Assembly (NCBI GenBank): GCA_002633005.1
Contig: NMRA01000486.1
Location: 56,237 to 120,236 of the forward strand
Reading direction: 5' to 3'
DNA: 64,000 bases
Source of the DNA: Phoronis australis
Lineage: Eukaryota > Phoronida > Phoronidae
Part shown: positions 22,071 through 33,365 of the stretch, in pieces
Layout: each line of letters opens with the position of its first letter
Numbering within the stretch: position 1 is the stretch's first letter
Program-made: the position numbers and the translations under genes
Notes under the pieces: generated by a model
What the model saw: the letters and a program-made list of their open reading frames with translations, nothing else
Told to the model about the DNA's origin: nothing
The model's database searches: none

Positions 22071-23240
22071 CTATACTACCGTCTGGTCCGTCTTGTTGAT
22101 TGCTGTGTAAAGTCCATTGTTATTTCTTGTCTCCCTGCTGGAGTTTGAAACCAGTTTCTTAAGCCAAGTGCTGACAAAGATCTTCTTGAAAGTGTAGCGG
22201 AATTTCCGGCTCATTGAACAGTACATGATAAAGTTAACAGAAGAGTTGATCAATGTGAGAATGTCCATAAGGTCTCCGAGGTGCATGTACGTGCTCTTCA
22301 AGAACTGATCGTCTGAGCCTCCCAACAAGGCGACGACACCCTGTGGTGCCTCTGTCACCACAAATGATAACACCACGGCAACCAACATGGCCGTTGTCCG
22401 GTTGTGGTCACTTGTACGATCCGATTCCTCGCGCCGTCCTTGGTGAAGCAATCGCCGTCTCTTGGCATTCGCCATGTGCATTGCATAAATAAGTAATCCA
22501 CTTAAGACCGATAACAGGATGGAAGAAGCTATTTTTATGACTATTCCATAAAGCCAGAAAATAAGTTGGTATATAATGCCTTCGTCATAGGTGCACATTG
22601 GTGCCTCTTTCATCCAATAAGAATTGTTGTTGTCTGTACGATGATAGGGTTCATAACAAAAATAGACAGGAAACGTGATGAGGACACTGAGAGTGGTGAC
22701 GAGAACGATAGTGAACTTTGCCCTCTCCTGGCTGCACAGTCTGGAGCTGAGCGTGTGGTGGCACACGGCGATATAGCGGAACACGGCTAACGACACAGTT
22801 ATCCAATTGGAAATAGCATGGCTGATAATGAACGAGTTATTGAGAAATAGTACGAACCATACAGCGGCATATGTATGTCCGTACTCCTCGTTAGGCGAAG
22901 TAAGTATGTTGAGATATATAACGTAAGGTAGATAAAAGAACATAGTGAAGAAGTCGGCCACTGCGAGTGCTGTGAGCAAGTAGTTGGTCGCCGAGCGCAT
23001 GCTTGGCTGCATCAGCACTATAATGTTCACGATGTTTGTAAATACTCCAAAGAGGCAGACAACGAGAGCTATATAGCCGTGAATTTCTTCGTAACTCCTG
23101 CTGAATTCCTCCATACTATTGGTCATGCCTGTAGCTTCTGCTGGTGACCTATTTAGTGCTTCACTGCCATTCAGACATCTGTTGTAAGACATGTTTTCGC
23201 TGCCATGGCATAAATCTATTACAACCATTGCTGTGGCCAT
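22071..23240 (-). CDS. rhodopsin-like GPCR, myosuppressin/sex-peptide receptor-like
   Basis: A complete intronless frame of 389 residues. The extracellular N-terminus (about 1-53) has likely N-glycosylation sites NMS16, NGS24 and NRS30. Seven hydrophobic segments fall near residues 54-77, 86-110, 125-158, 175-197, 224-256, 283-306 and 320-342. Hallmarks include N69 in helix 1 (FTNIVNIIVL), MRSATN then LAVAD with D96 in helix 2, FRYIAV (154-159) in place of DRY, and helix 7 ending NSSVNFIMY. The HGY..LVVCLFG, MRS.TN and W.TVSLAVFRYIAV pattern matches peptide receptors of the dmsr / sex-peptide receptor group, which bind FMRFamide-like or myoinhibitory-type peptides and act through G proteins at the plasma membrane. 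C216 is in loop 2 but no cysteine is visible at the top of helix 3; I recall this as a family trait. The last residues (QTVV) fit a class I PDZ ligand. The start is the first ATG after an upstream TATA-like site. Ligand unknown. Confidence 0.9.
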   Translation of the reverse strand: MATAMVVIDLCHGSENMSYNRCLNGSEALNRSPAEATGMTNSMEEFSRSYEEIHGYIALVVCLFGVFTNIVNIIVLMQPSMRSATNYLLTALAVADFFTMFFYLPYVIYLNILTSPNEEYGHTYAAVWFVLFLNNSFIISHAISNWITVSLAVFRYIAVCHHTLSSRLCSQERAKFTIVLVTTLSVLITFPVYFCYEPYHRTDNNNSYWMKEAPMCTYDEGIIYQLIFWLYGIVIKIASSILLSVLSGLLIYAMHMANAKRRRLLHQGRREESDRTSDHNRTTAMLVAVVLSFVVTEAPQGVVALLGGSDDQFLKSTYMHLGDLMDILTLINSSVNFIMYCSMSRKFRYTFKKIFVSTWLKKLVSNSSRETRNNNGLYTAINKTDQTVV

Positions 23241-23272
23241 TTTGGTTGTCTAAGATTATCTGCCAGTGAGTG

Positions 23273-23278
23273 TTTATA
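23273..23278 (-). promoter_or_regulatory. TATA-like box upstream of the GPCR
   Basis: TATAAA on the minus strand about 33-38 bases before the GPCR ATG. It would leave almost no 5' leader, so it may be incidental, or an untranslated exon may lie further upstream. Confidence 0.25.
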
Positions 23279-23818
23279 CCACTCTGGTAGTTATCTCCCT
23301 TGAGACTTTCCTACCTGTCTTTACTAATGTCTTGGAAAGGAAATCTGAAAAATAAAGGACGATTTATAAAATATCTGCGTTGGAACATGGAAGTTTGACC
23401 TTTTGATCTTAGATTGTCTGGCATATGTCAAATATATTTTGTTTCGAGTTCTGCTCAGTAGAGGTCACCAGTATTGCTTTGTGTGCACTTTTGATGTACC
23501 GAGACTTCACAGTGTTTTACACAAGAGAATTAACTAACTGGTGTTGTTAGTGTTAATTCAAATACATTTTGAATATCCTTTGCATGACTTACTTAATGAA
23601 ATCGATGGCATGGACAATGAATGGCAATCTTTTCCCACATTTTTTTTTTTTTTACATTCCGGTAATTTGCACCTGAAATCTGCCAACATTGATCGTTCCG
23701 TGTCTGTTGGTAATATTTTGCGAATCTCAGTTATTATTCTGAGGCTATTTGTTTTATCAGAGGTTGTTGATGTGGTCATAACAAAAACAGCAGTGTCTTA
23801 GTTGGGCTGTTACAGGTC
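23279..23818. other. upstream flank of the GPCR, no gene seen
   Basis: A 13-base T run lies at 23640-23654. Short overlapping frames on both strands have no recognisable motif. Confidence 0.4.
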
Positions 23819-24302
23819 ATAAACAGTTTTGGGAAGGTGTGAAAAATGTGAACGTGAAGTGCCTTCACATTTACGTCACTGGTAATTTTTTGTTTTCATA
23901 AAAAAGTGTAATTACCTCCCTAGTAACGAAGTGTCTTAACAACCATCTTGGGTGTAACTAGGCATAACATCTCTGATTATAGCGCTACCTGGCTGCGATA
24001 CAGCGTCTAGTGTTCTTAAGTGGCATTCAACTGAAAATGTATGCAGTGTGTGACAGTTTGGTAAACAGTTTTGGGAAGGTGTGAAAAATATGAACGTGAA
24101 TTGCCTTCACATTTACGTCACTGGTAATTTTTTTGTTTTCATAAAAAAGTATAATTACCTCCCTAGTAATGAAGTGTCTTAACAACCATTTCGGGTGTAA
24201 CTGAGGCATAACATCACTGGTTACAGCGCCACCTGACCGCAATACAGTGTCTGGTGTTTTTTAAGCAGCATTCAGTTGAAAATGGGTGCTACACTTTTTT
24301 AC
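23819..24302. repeat. tandem duplication, 242-bp unit, two copies
   Basis: AAACAGTTTTGGGAAGGTGT starts at 23821 and again at 24063. The two copies stay aligned through CCTTCACATTTACGTCACTG, AATTACCTCCCTAGTAA, GTGTCTTAACAACCAT and CATTCA.(C/G)TGAAAATG, with scattered substitutions and small indels. Confidence 0.95.
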
Positions 24303-24476
24303 CACTGACGGTATTCATTAATTTGATCCATTATGATATATTTGGTGGAATGTGTTACCAACATAACTTAGTGTGCAATGTTTTAGTCATGTCTCCAACT
24401 ATGTAAATAACCTTTTGGATTGGCAACCTTCAATAAGATTTCTAGACACTAACAAAGTTAAAGCTGACATCATTAA

Positions 24477-24567
24477 CCAATAACTGAATGGGATAAAAGT
24501 AAACATAACCCATGGGTTTTTCCAATAACTGAATGGAATAAAAGTAAACATATCCCATGGGGTTTTT
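24477..24567. repeat. tandem duplication, 45-bp unit
   Basis: CCAATAACTGAATGG followed by ATAAAAGTAAACATA and CCCATGGG occurs twice, starting at 24477 and 24522. Confidence 0.95.
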
Positions 24568-24939
24568 GGCGGACATTGCATAACTGCGCTGTAGACTCAG
24601 GTGCACTGCCACCACTACTGACAGGTGTAATGCATGCTTACTGAGTGTGGAACTTCTTCACCAGTGACACATGACAGTTGTATTTCATGAGGAATCAAAT
24701 CACAGGAAGCAAATTTGACTTAATCACTTTGTTTGACATCTGCTAGACATGAAAATGCCTGCATCTAATAAGTTATGTCAATTTTTAATGAGTTTGACCG
24801 ATATCCAGTCTGTTGGGGGATAGGCTTGACTTTTCCAAGGAACTACATCTGAATCCCAGACTTACTGGTGGCCCGCATTCAAATCAACGAGCAATACAAA
24901 AGAGAGAATGTGTGACATGACTGCACTGTAATCTCATTA
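24568..24939. other. no feature seen
   Basis: Ordinary AT-rich sequence without supported genes or repeats. Confidence 0.4.
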
Positions 24940-25140
24940 ATTTCAGACAAAAAATTTGCCAAAATTACCTTTTTGTGTTTGCTGTGAATGCAGTTGTCTG
25001 TACATTTTCTCATGATAGTTATGGTACAGGACTTGAACTTGGTAAAATATTAATTTGATGCTCTATATCTTTTATGAAAAATGAAAAAATAACATTTTAT
25101 TTGTTCGCCATATTATGTCCTTAATTCATAAGATTTTACT
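24940..25140 (+). repeat. dispersed repeat copy (GCCATATTATGTCC end)
   Basis: It starts near TTTCAGACAAAAAATTTGCC, passes ATGGTACAGGACTTGAACTTGG, and ends TTCGCCATATTATGTCCTTA. These landmarks keep the same order in the copies at 44400-44640 and 47700-48030. Confidence 0.5.
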
Positions 25141-25263
25141 GTAGCCTTTGTTAACATTGGCCTTGACGATTGGAGAAGAGAGATGTCTGATCTCAAACTA
25201 AATCTTCCTGGTTCAGTTTATATTAACTAGCATCCCCTCAATTTCCTAAATTTTTCTTAACAC

Positions 25264-25549
25264 TGGTCTGTGTTATAATAATATATAATAATTGCAGGCG
25301 GTCTGATACACGTTGTATCTGATACACATTGTATCAGACGTGCGCAGGCCTCGCATGTGGGCCCATTGCACTGATCACCTGGAAATATTTTTATGCTTTA
25401 TTGATATATGGTTAAAACCGAGCTGAGGTGCTAGAAACCTGGCTCAAGGGTTTAGCAGTGTGACCTGGTGGGACTTGAACCCACGACCTCGAGTAAAGAA
25501 AGCGGGCACTTATCAACCAGGCCACACTGCCTCCTCTTGGTCTGTGTTA
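25264..25549 (-). mobile_element. tRNA-derived SINE, copy 2, with 12-bp target duplication
   Basis: The target duplication TGGTCTGTGTTA is present at 25264-25275 and 25538-25549. The element between them reads, on the minus strand, AGGAGGCAGTGTGGCCTGGT...TGATAAGTGCCC, then a B box GGTTCAAGTCC, then AATAAAGCATAAAAATATTT, GCCCACATGCGAGGCCTGCG and an inverted GATACAC-rich tail. It differs from copy 3 by few bases, so it is fairly young. Confidence 0.93.
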
Positions 25550-28213
25550 ACCCCAGCAGGACATTGTCATATTAAGGCTGGAAATACTCACTCTTTACTA
25601 GAGGAGACATGAAATGGTTTGTTTGACTCATGCTCATTTTATATGTATTGTACTTAAGTGCAATGAATAATGAAGGATTTCCATAAGCGAATTGGGTTAA
25701 ATCCCATCAACAGTGACTTCTCAAAAATTTTGTTTTTCGCTTTTCGTAACGCCCTTGATTTCTTGAATTTCTCAATTTAAGTGAGTCATTAACACAGATG
25801 CGGATTTTGGTGTTTGCAGAAGTGGGCCTGGTTGTGTACACCTGGGTGACAACAATGACACTCAACTCTTCAATGCCACCTTGCCATTGTTGAGCAATGT
25901 TATCACATTACGCAACAATCACTAAGTTAAACAGCGGATAATTTTTCAATTTTACGCAAGCTGAGTACTGAATTCTTATGAAAATGCTGTCAGTAGACAA
26001 GTCTGGCTGCTGAAGATGAGAAATGAATATTCTCAATGCTCTGAGTCAGGTCAGTATGTAATAAGAACCGATGATGTCATAACCCTTCAGTCATCATGAT
26101 TGGCTATTTTATGGAGGTATTTTCATTGGTAAATATTATTGTTCTTGCTTTGAGAGTGTGGTGGTACACCACGCTCAAATTTTCAACCACGCACACCAGT
26201 TTTTTAGGTACCTTACTGAAGAAAATTCTCCACTGATAAAGATAAAGCAAATTCGTCGCGTTTTGCACACCTCGAATTATGTGGAAAAATAGCACCTTAT
26301 CCCTGACTTATTTCACGCGAGGATATACGATTATGGGTGAAACACATTTATTTCATTTTGTGTGAAATGAGTGGAGAACTGCCGTAATTTTTTATTGATT
26401 GAAATATTGGTAGTGACTATATAGTGCCCTTAAGTGGTCTCAACCTGTAAAATGCCGAGGCTCTAGTCTCACATTCTTCAGTCTAGTGTCCACTGCAGTC
26501 TGAACCTTGCCATTTTTTGTTAAATTATAACTTGGCTTAATTACTCAAAAAATAACCAAAAACATACATGGTTGTATCCTCTTTGGCACAAATGGCTAAC
26601 TCCGAGATTGACCATGTCGCCTCATTCTCATCTGCCTGACAAGTAATCCTGTGAGAACACTGGATCTTGTCCGATCAACTGGATTTTATAACGCTGTGTA
26701 CATTTTTGACGTGGCATTTAGTGTAGTTTCCTTTATTTTTCTTAAACAGTTGTGAAAACTGTCATTTTCCTACTTATGCTACAAATGGCTTTAAATATTG
26801 GATGATGTTAGAGTAACATGTTAAGTAAAGGAAACTTGTCATGGCATCCTCATCTGAACATTACTGAAATCAAGGAATTCCCATTTGCTATGTTTAATAA
26901 CTAAACTTTACTGGTAATTTGACTTTTATGTCTTAAAAGTTCACCTTTTAGACAATTGATCATAAACAAATTTCTTTGAAGTGAATATTTATCATTCTTG
27001 TGTCATTTGCAATTCATGAAATATCTAATCTCTGTAAATATTTTGGTTGGTACTTAAATGATATGCACAAAAATAGCTGGTTCTTGAAATATTTTCAAAG
27101 TAATTATACCACTGGTGAAGATTGCTTTGTATGACAAAGAGAGAATTACTCTTAAGGCTGACACCTTTCACGCTGATTTGACCCTGATACTGGTATTGTG
27201 TCTTGATCATCAGCTTAAGCCCTAGGCTAATTGACTGAAAATTTAAAACAGGAACTTTGTTGACTAAAATTGATTTTTTTAAATGTAAAAAACAAACAGA
27301 AGTTTTAAACTCATGACTCGTCAGATATTGAATCCCAATAGAGTGTCTACCTGAAACACAAAACTATTATTTTGCTGTCCCTGGTAGTTGCCCTTTCTGT
27401 GAACACATTAGTAGCTTTTTACACCTGGACTAAATTAAAGTTGCCCTTCTGAGCCCATAGTCTTACCTGTCTTACTGTTGTTGATGTCCTCGTATCTGCA
27501 AGTGACAGTTTGACAACACTGAATTATGTTTTACCTGATGTGAATGGAATGGTTTTCAACCTCTGTAGAGAGCAGACCACGTTGGAACCACTAGCTGAGT
27601 TTTGCCTCAACTGAAGAGAGCAGACCGTATGAGCTAAGTAAAAACCACTTGCTGAGTTTTGTCTCTACCGAAGACTAATCCCTGTAAGCCGTGTTGACTG
27701 TCTAATACCCTGACTGCAACTGCACTATCACCCTATCATAACAAGAGCACTCTGAGTCGTCCTGCTGAGTTGTTCGCTTTTTTATTGATTAAGCTGGACA
27801 TGGGAGATCAGCGCGGCGATTGTCGTTTGCTTTGTCAGATGTTATCGCAGGCTTATGGATGTTGCTGCATTCTCTGCACACAGATATGATATCACTCCGC
27901 CAAAAGCCACGTTTTTTTTACATTCGGTCGCTCTACTGTTGTTCACATTTCATTGGATAATAAGTAGAGGCACAAAAAGGGAATTAATATCCTTCAAATG
28001 TTAAATAACTGAAATGCTGAACAGACAAGGTCGGATCTGTCATGGTTAATATCTTGGTTGTGTCATTTGTTCTGTTAATGTTCATGATACTTTCCCCATG
28101 ATTTTTAATTATTTGTTTTGTCAATATGGTACTATGATTTTGACGTAAATAGGAAATTCTGGTCCCTAGTTCTCCATGAGCTCATAAATCTAAACTTGGT
28201 TTAAACTGCACGC
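25550..28213. other. no supported gene
   Basis: At 27570-27680 there is a diverged duplication of about 55-60 bases (AGAGAGCAGACC ... GCTGAGTTTTG.CTC). The short frames have no recognisable motif. Confidence 0.4.
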
Positions 28214-28329
28214 TGGATTATAAGGAATGGTGGCTTATAAGGAATGGTGGCTTATAAGGATGGCTTATAAGGAATGGTGGCTTATAAGGAATGGTGGCTT
28301 ATAAGGAATGGTGGATTATAAGGAATGGA
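28214..28329. repeat. 17-bp tandem repeat, about seven copies
   Basis: Units of GGCTTATAAGGAATGGT, one of them shortened to 13 bases. First and last copies carry GATTATAAGG in place of GCTTATAAGG. Confidence 0.95.
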
Positions 28330-28969
28330 CAAGTTTGTTGATAATTGACATCATATTACTCTGATGCATTGTGTTGCATGTCATATTTTCCTTTGTTGTC
28401 ATAGAAACAATTAAGCTGCATGGTTATTTACAGTGGTGAACACGCAGTGAAGGAATAAAAATAGATACAATTGTGCAAGACTGTCGCAATGTCATTTGAC
28501 TTCTCATAAAATGTAGAGCAGAAAAAACATGGCTTAAGATTTATAACTTCTCATTACTCATGTCTATATGTTGGGAACACACTGCTGTATGGGCCAAGCT
28601 ACACTTTGTGCCGATCTCAATTTGATATTTTATGGGCAGAATAAAGGTGATATAGCGCCCTGGAAAATGTCTATATTATTTGGCCACCTTTGGATTATCT
28701 CACTTCATAATTTTCTGGTAGGATTCATGTAAAACCTTGAGATTCTATGCTTTATTCACCGTTCCCAAACCACTGCCTGGGACTTATTGTAGGACGTTTA
28801 TTATTTTCGTGCAAAAACTTAAAAGTTACATTAAACAATAACGTAATGATATTCAAAGAACTTTAATATGAGTTTTTGAGATCATGAACATTTAAAATAT
28901 TAAATGAAATTAGTTATGTTATCTATACCGTTGTTTTGCTATCAATATACTTTTTAAGTACCAACGTGA
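28330..28969. other. no feature seen
   Basis: AT-rich sequence without supported genes or repeats. Confidence 0.4.
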
Positions 28970-30158
28970 AAATCTGCGCATACTTAAACCACAGGCGCTT
29001 GGGTTTATCGCAAATGACGTCACTCATAATATATAAGTAAACATAAAGGTTGGACACTCGAAATCTGTTTGCTCAGAATTTTCTACTCATATGTGCATGG
29101 AACTCCACGAAACTAGCATCGAACAACTCTTAGAATACTTTCTTTCATTCGATCTCTTCAAATTGCCTTCAAGTGGTAATTTGGTGACAAAAATGCCAAA
29201 AGAATGCCAAAATCACAAATTCGAGGACCTAATTCCGTGATGTCATGGCAGACGGTCTTCGCACATCCGGGTTTTGACAGACGCTCCCGAGCTAAATCCG
29301 AAAGTCTAATTTCGCGCGGCTTTTGCAGTCTATCCATCAACTACTTGATCATGAGAAGCAGAGAGCACTTTATTGCCAAATAAATGTAATTACTCACATA
29401 TTTGTGTCAAATATAAATTATCCTGATACTGTATTGATATGCGAAGTTTTTTGTGTACTGTGATTTCTTATGAAGGTTTTACTTTTGGCCATAACCATTG
29501 AATTAACTCGTCGGCCACGCGCATTGTAATACTTGCACGGACTGCGTTTTCTGGCCGAGTGTGTGTTGTGCTTCAATCAAAAAAGTGCGTGATGTCAAGA
29601 TGAGAAACAAGATACGCCAGTTTATGTAATAAAATTCTAAGTTAAGGGCTAAAATGAGCCGTCAGTGGAATAAAGTTACAAATAATCATTAAAATACTAA
29701 CTTTAACATTTTCAATTAGTTGAGTTTTGGATTAGAATTATTGAATTTGAAATATAGGTTGCCTGCTCAAACTCGAAGTTTCACCTACGACAGGCGTACA
29801 AGTTGAAGCACAACTGAAATCCGCCATGTTTACTATTTCAGGTCCTTGAATTCAGAGTTTTGAGATTGTTTTAGAAATTCCATCGCCAATTCACCTCTCA
29901 CGAATACAGTTAATGGGATCTAGGAAAGATAAGGCTTCGAAGGTTTATGCAACACCAGACTGAGGGAGGTGCACGCAGATTTTATTTGGATTTTGGACGG
30001 TTGAAGTTGGGAGCCTCGGCTTGGCAAAGTTTAAGTGTCCAACCTTTATGTTTTCTTATATATATTATTGAGTGACGTCATTTGCGATAAACCCAAGCGC
30101 CTGTGACTTAAACAAAGACATACAAAAACGATGTCTTTGTTTAAGTTTGCGCTGATTT
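28970..30158. mobile_element. 1.2-kb DNA element with ~85-bp inverted ends
   Basis: The left arm (28970-29058) contains CAGGCGCTTGGGTTTATCGC, AAATGACGTCACTCA and ATAAAGGTTGGACAC. The right arm (30035-30158) is its reverse complement with few changes. The outer ends AAATCTGCGCATACTTAAAC / AAATCAGCGCAAACTTAAAC also match. The right arm carries an extra 39-base hairpin (30107-30145). The centre has a 60-codon minus frame (29158-29340) with no recognised motif. This is the shape of a non-autonomous TIR element; no target duplication was found. Confidence 0.8.
30107..30145. repeat. perfect 15-bp stem hairpin in the right arm
   Basis: CTTAAACAAAGACAT and ATGTCTTTGTTTAAG flank a nine-base loop. The left arm lacks it, so it arose by duplication-inversion or insertion in the right arm only. 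Confidence 0.9.
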
Positions 30159-32868
30159 AAAGTTCGTTCTCATATTTTGACAAAAAGCATGATATTATGT
30201 GATCAAACATACTTCTTTGCTAATTTTTAGTAAAACGACATAGTCTTGTAACTTGGCTAATTTAAGATTTGGCAAAGACAAATATCAAATTCTGCAGGCT
30301 TTGTACTGATATAAAATATTTACTTTTACATGGTAAAAATCAATGGTTTTGTAGATATTTGTCTATTTGCTACAATACCTTATCTGTGGTTCAGAGTTAG
30401 GTCGAGTTTTCAAATGTTAAGATTGCCAGATTGTAGACAAGTTGGAGATGAATGTGTTTTAGCATTCAATTCCTGTTTTAAAAGTGACACAGGTGGTGCA
30501 GAAATTAACTAAATGCTAGTGAAAATTAACATTTCCGGACAGCGCATTACGGTCTATTTAGCATTTTGCCACTGAAAAACTGCTAGCGTTTTCCACAATG
30601 GTCTCAGGTGCAGACATTTTTCAAGTGTGCCGGTTCTTGACTTCAAGTTTCTCGTTAATTTCATTTCGCTGGTACCAAGTATCCTAGTTTGTAGTGGCCT
30701 AGGTTTTCATAAGCCTTGCACGGGGTTTCCCGTTTTGACAACCTCCATTCCTATGTGGTGGCTTGGTAATTTTGGTAGGTCGCATTTGGTGGGTTGACAT
30801 TACGCTTAGTGCCTAACTCTGTAGTTTTAATGATAGAAGAAGTATTTTGTTTTCAAGTGCTGGCCCAACAGCAGAGGCACTGTTATTGTAGAATGAAATT
30901 TAAGACCCGAGCATTGATTTATGTGCACATGCTTATCTCCAGACCTAAAGTTACTTGCACTGTGGGCGATAGCATCAAAACGCATGTAAACATCATCTAA
31001 TTGATAAATATTGTCTTAAAGCAGATTTCTTGATAGTTTACAGACTTATGTTAATTTCATGGTATGCCACAGGAAAATTAATGGCCTCGGAACTACCAGA
31101 TGTCACGGATAAAGATTTTAATGTCCCACACGTTTTGTTATAAAATTTAACCTAGCATTTTGATCTCTTTTTTAGACCCTCATGAATTGTTATATGATCT
31201 TAGTTCCATTTAACCACTTTTGTTGATGTTGAATTGGACTGCCTACCTTTAATTGGCCTTATAACACTTAAATCATTGATTGTGCCAGTCTTTGACAGAA
31301 GCACTTTGTTAAGTTAAGCATACGCCTTAACATTCCTTCATTTCAATAATTATTAAAATAAATATTTAGCACTGGAGACTGTCTGCTGTAGCCCTACACG
31401 ATGAATCTCATTTGTTAAAATAATTAGCAAGTTCTTGCTAAATGTGTTTCCGCAAAGTGAGTTTTAATGCTGTGAACATTCGGGTTGGTGCTACTGTTGA
31501 AAAATTTCAGATTCAGCGTCCTGAATGCTTTTGAGAATTTTCTGTTAAGCGCCCACTAATGCCCTCTTGTAATTTAATTTGCAGAATTGAACGATAAAGC
31601 AGAAATCAGATTGATTTCGAGTGGCGGTGTAGTTTGCATTCATAATGCTGGAGACATCGTATTCTGTTTTTGTATTGCATTAAAAATGTGCGAGTAGTTG
31701 AAATTGATTATTACCATTGACACCCAGACTGCCAGTCACTAACTCATATTCTGTGCAACAACAAACTTATGTTTCGAATGAAGTTTTTTCTGAAAGTTTT
31801 AAGAGCCAAAATTGTGTCCTTGTCAACCTCCGGCTGCGAAGCGACACTAACGAATTACATGGTGGAGTCACGTGTCATTTTGTGGCTGAACTATTTTTTC
31901 CATGTTTGACATGTATTCAGTGCCAAGGGAGCAAACTCGCATCACTCGATAATGGAAATACAGATGAAGTCGTAGTACTTGGTGGCTTTGTATTTCATGC
32001 AAAACTAATTATTGAATACAGAATGACAAGTTGCAAGGACATTTACAAAAATGTGTCAAACTAATCTTATTGTACTCAAACCGCAAAATTCGTTGATAAG
32101 GAGTTTCATATTGATCAAAATAAATGGGTAGATTTCTGTTCCTTAGCTTTCAAATGTACTGTAGATAGTTGTTACATCAATTGCTGTTTTACATAGTATT
32201 TCAGGCAACAAACCCATTTCTTCACAGAGTAAAGATTATTGATACTGATACATGTGTTTTAGGTCAACAAGAAACATTGGAACACATATTCATTATTGCT
32301 ATGTTACGAAAGAATTTTTTGATGAAGTTTGTGACTGGGATTAGCCTACATGCAGCAATACGCAAAGAGGTTGAATGTGTTATTTGCAATACATGCTCGT
32401 AATTCAAGTAAAGTTTTGAATTACTGTCTCTTACAAAGTAAATGTTTCATTTATAGTTGTAGAACAAAAATTCAGATGCCTACGGTCAATCTTGTTCTTA
32501 AAATATTGGAGTATGAACTTAATGTCTAAAAGTTCTCCTTGCTAAGTAATTCCATATATGTTAGTGTGACACCAAATATAGATTTTCGCTCAGCTTCCAG
32601 TTTAAATCTACGTCTGTTTTGGCATGATACCCTTTCGAATGAGATATTGGACCCTGTTGTAATATTTACACGTTTTTTTCTGTTGAACTTTTTGAGACAG
32701 AAATAAATACATTAAATGACATAAGTTGCAAGATTTTTTGAATACTAAAATTTACAATGATATGAGCACAACCGGAGAAATCGCTTTCGCATTACATCAA
32801 GGTTATCGTTCACTACCTTGCATACATTTGCTAGTAAGACCAAGCTCAGAGTTTGTACAATGCTCAAT
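30159..32868. other. no supported gene; one 115-codon frame of unknown meaning
   Basis: The plus frame at 31717-32064 is open for 115 codons (contains VVVLGGFVFHAKLIIEY) with no family I recognise. No splice context or neighbouring coding segment supports it. The rest is AT-rich and featureless. Confidence 0.35.
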
Positions 32869-32950
32869 TGTCAGCCAGTAAAGCTACTGGATTCGAGCCC
32901 AGGTCTCCCAAACAGGAGTCCGGAGCTCAAACACCACTGAGCCACAATGC
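32869..32950 (-). mobile_element. tRNA-like head of a second SINE family
   Basis: On the minus strand, GCATTGTGGCTCAGTGGTGT holds an A box (TGGCTCAGTGGT, 32933-32944) and GGCTCGAATCC a B box (32889-32899). D-arm (CTCA/TGAG), anticodon-arm (CTCC/GGAG) and T-arm (CTGG/CCAG) pairings are possible. The acceptor stem does not pair, so this is a tRNA pseudogene or SINE head. It differs in sequence from the SINE at 10168, 25276 and 51783. Confidence 0.6.
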
Positions 32951-33365
32951 ATCATTCCCACTCATCAATGCCACATTAGTTTAGAGCATAGAAAACCTCG
33001 GAAGTTTTTTGATAGGATGTTTTCAACCATTTGTGGCAAAATTTGGACTGTGAACAAAGGTAAGACTCTTAATGTGCACTTTCCTTTATCCCATGACTTT
33101 GATAATGTTCGAGTGGTTGGTAAATCCTAGAAAAGTGCCGTGTATTTTTCCAATGTTTATTTCCTCCTATGTCACCATGGTTACTTAGCCACTCAAAACC
33201 ATGTATCTGTAGACTTCCATTTCGAAGGTCGTAGGCGAACTAGTAATTGGCCGAAATATATTTTGATTTTTCAAGTTCTTAACAAAGTCATGCTTGTAAA
33301 TGTCTATAATTTTTCTAAACCTTGTCTGTTGGTTGCTGTGTTACAAAACATGAACATGGAAATGC
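32951..33365. other. no feature seen
   Basis: Short frames only; no recognisable motifs. Confidence 0.4.

Noticed and set aside
22566-22790. 74-codon plus-strand frame
   Set aside because: It lies wholly antisense within the GPCR coding region and has no motif of its own.
31717-32064. 115-codon plus frame as a real gene
   Set aside because: No recognised domain, no splice context and no second exon; length is within chance for this composition.
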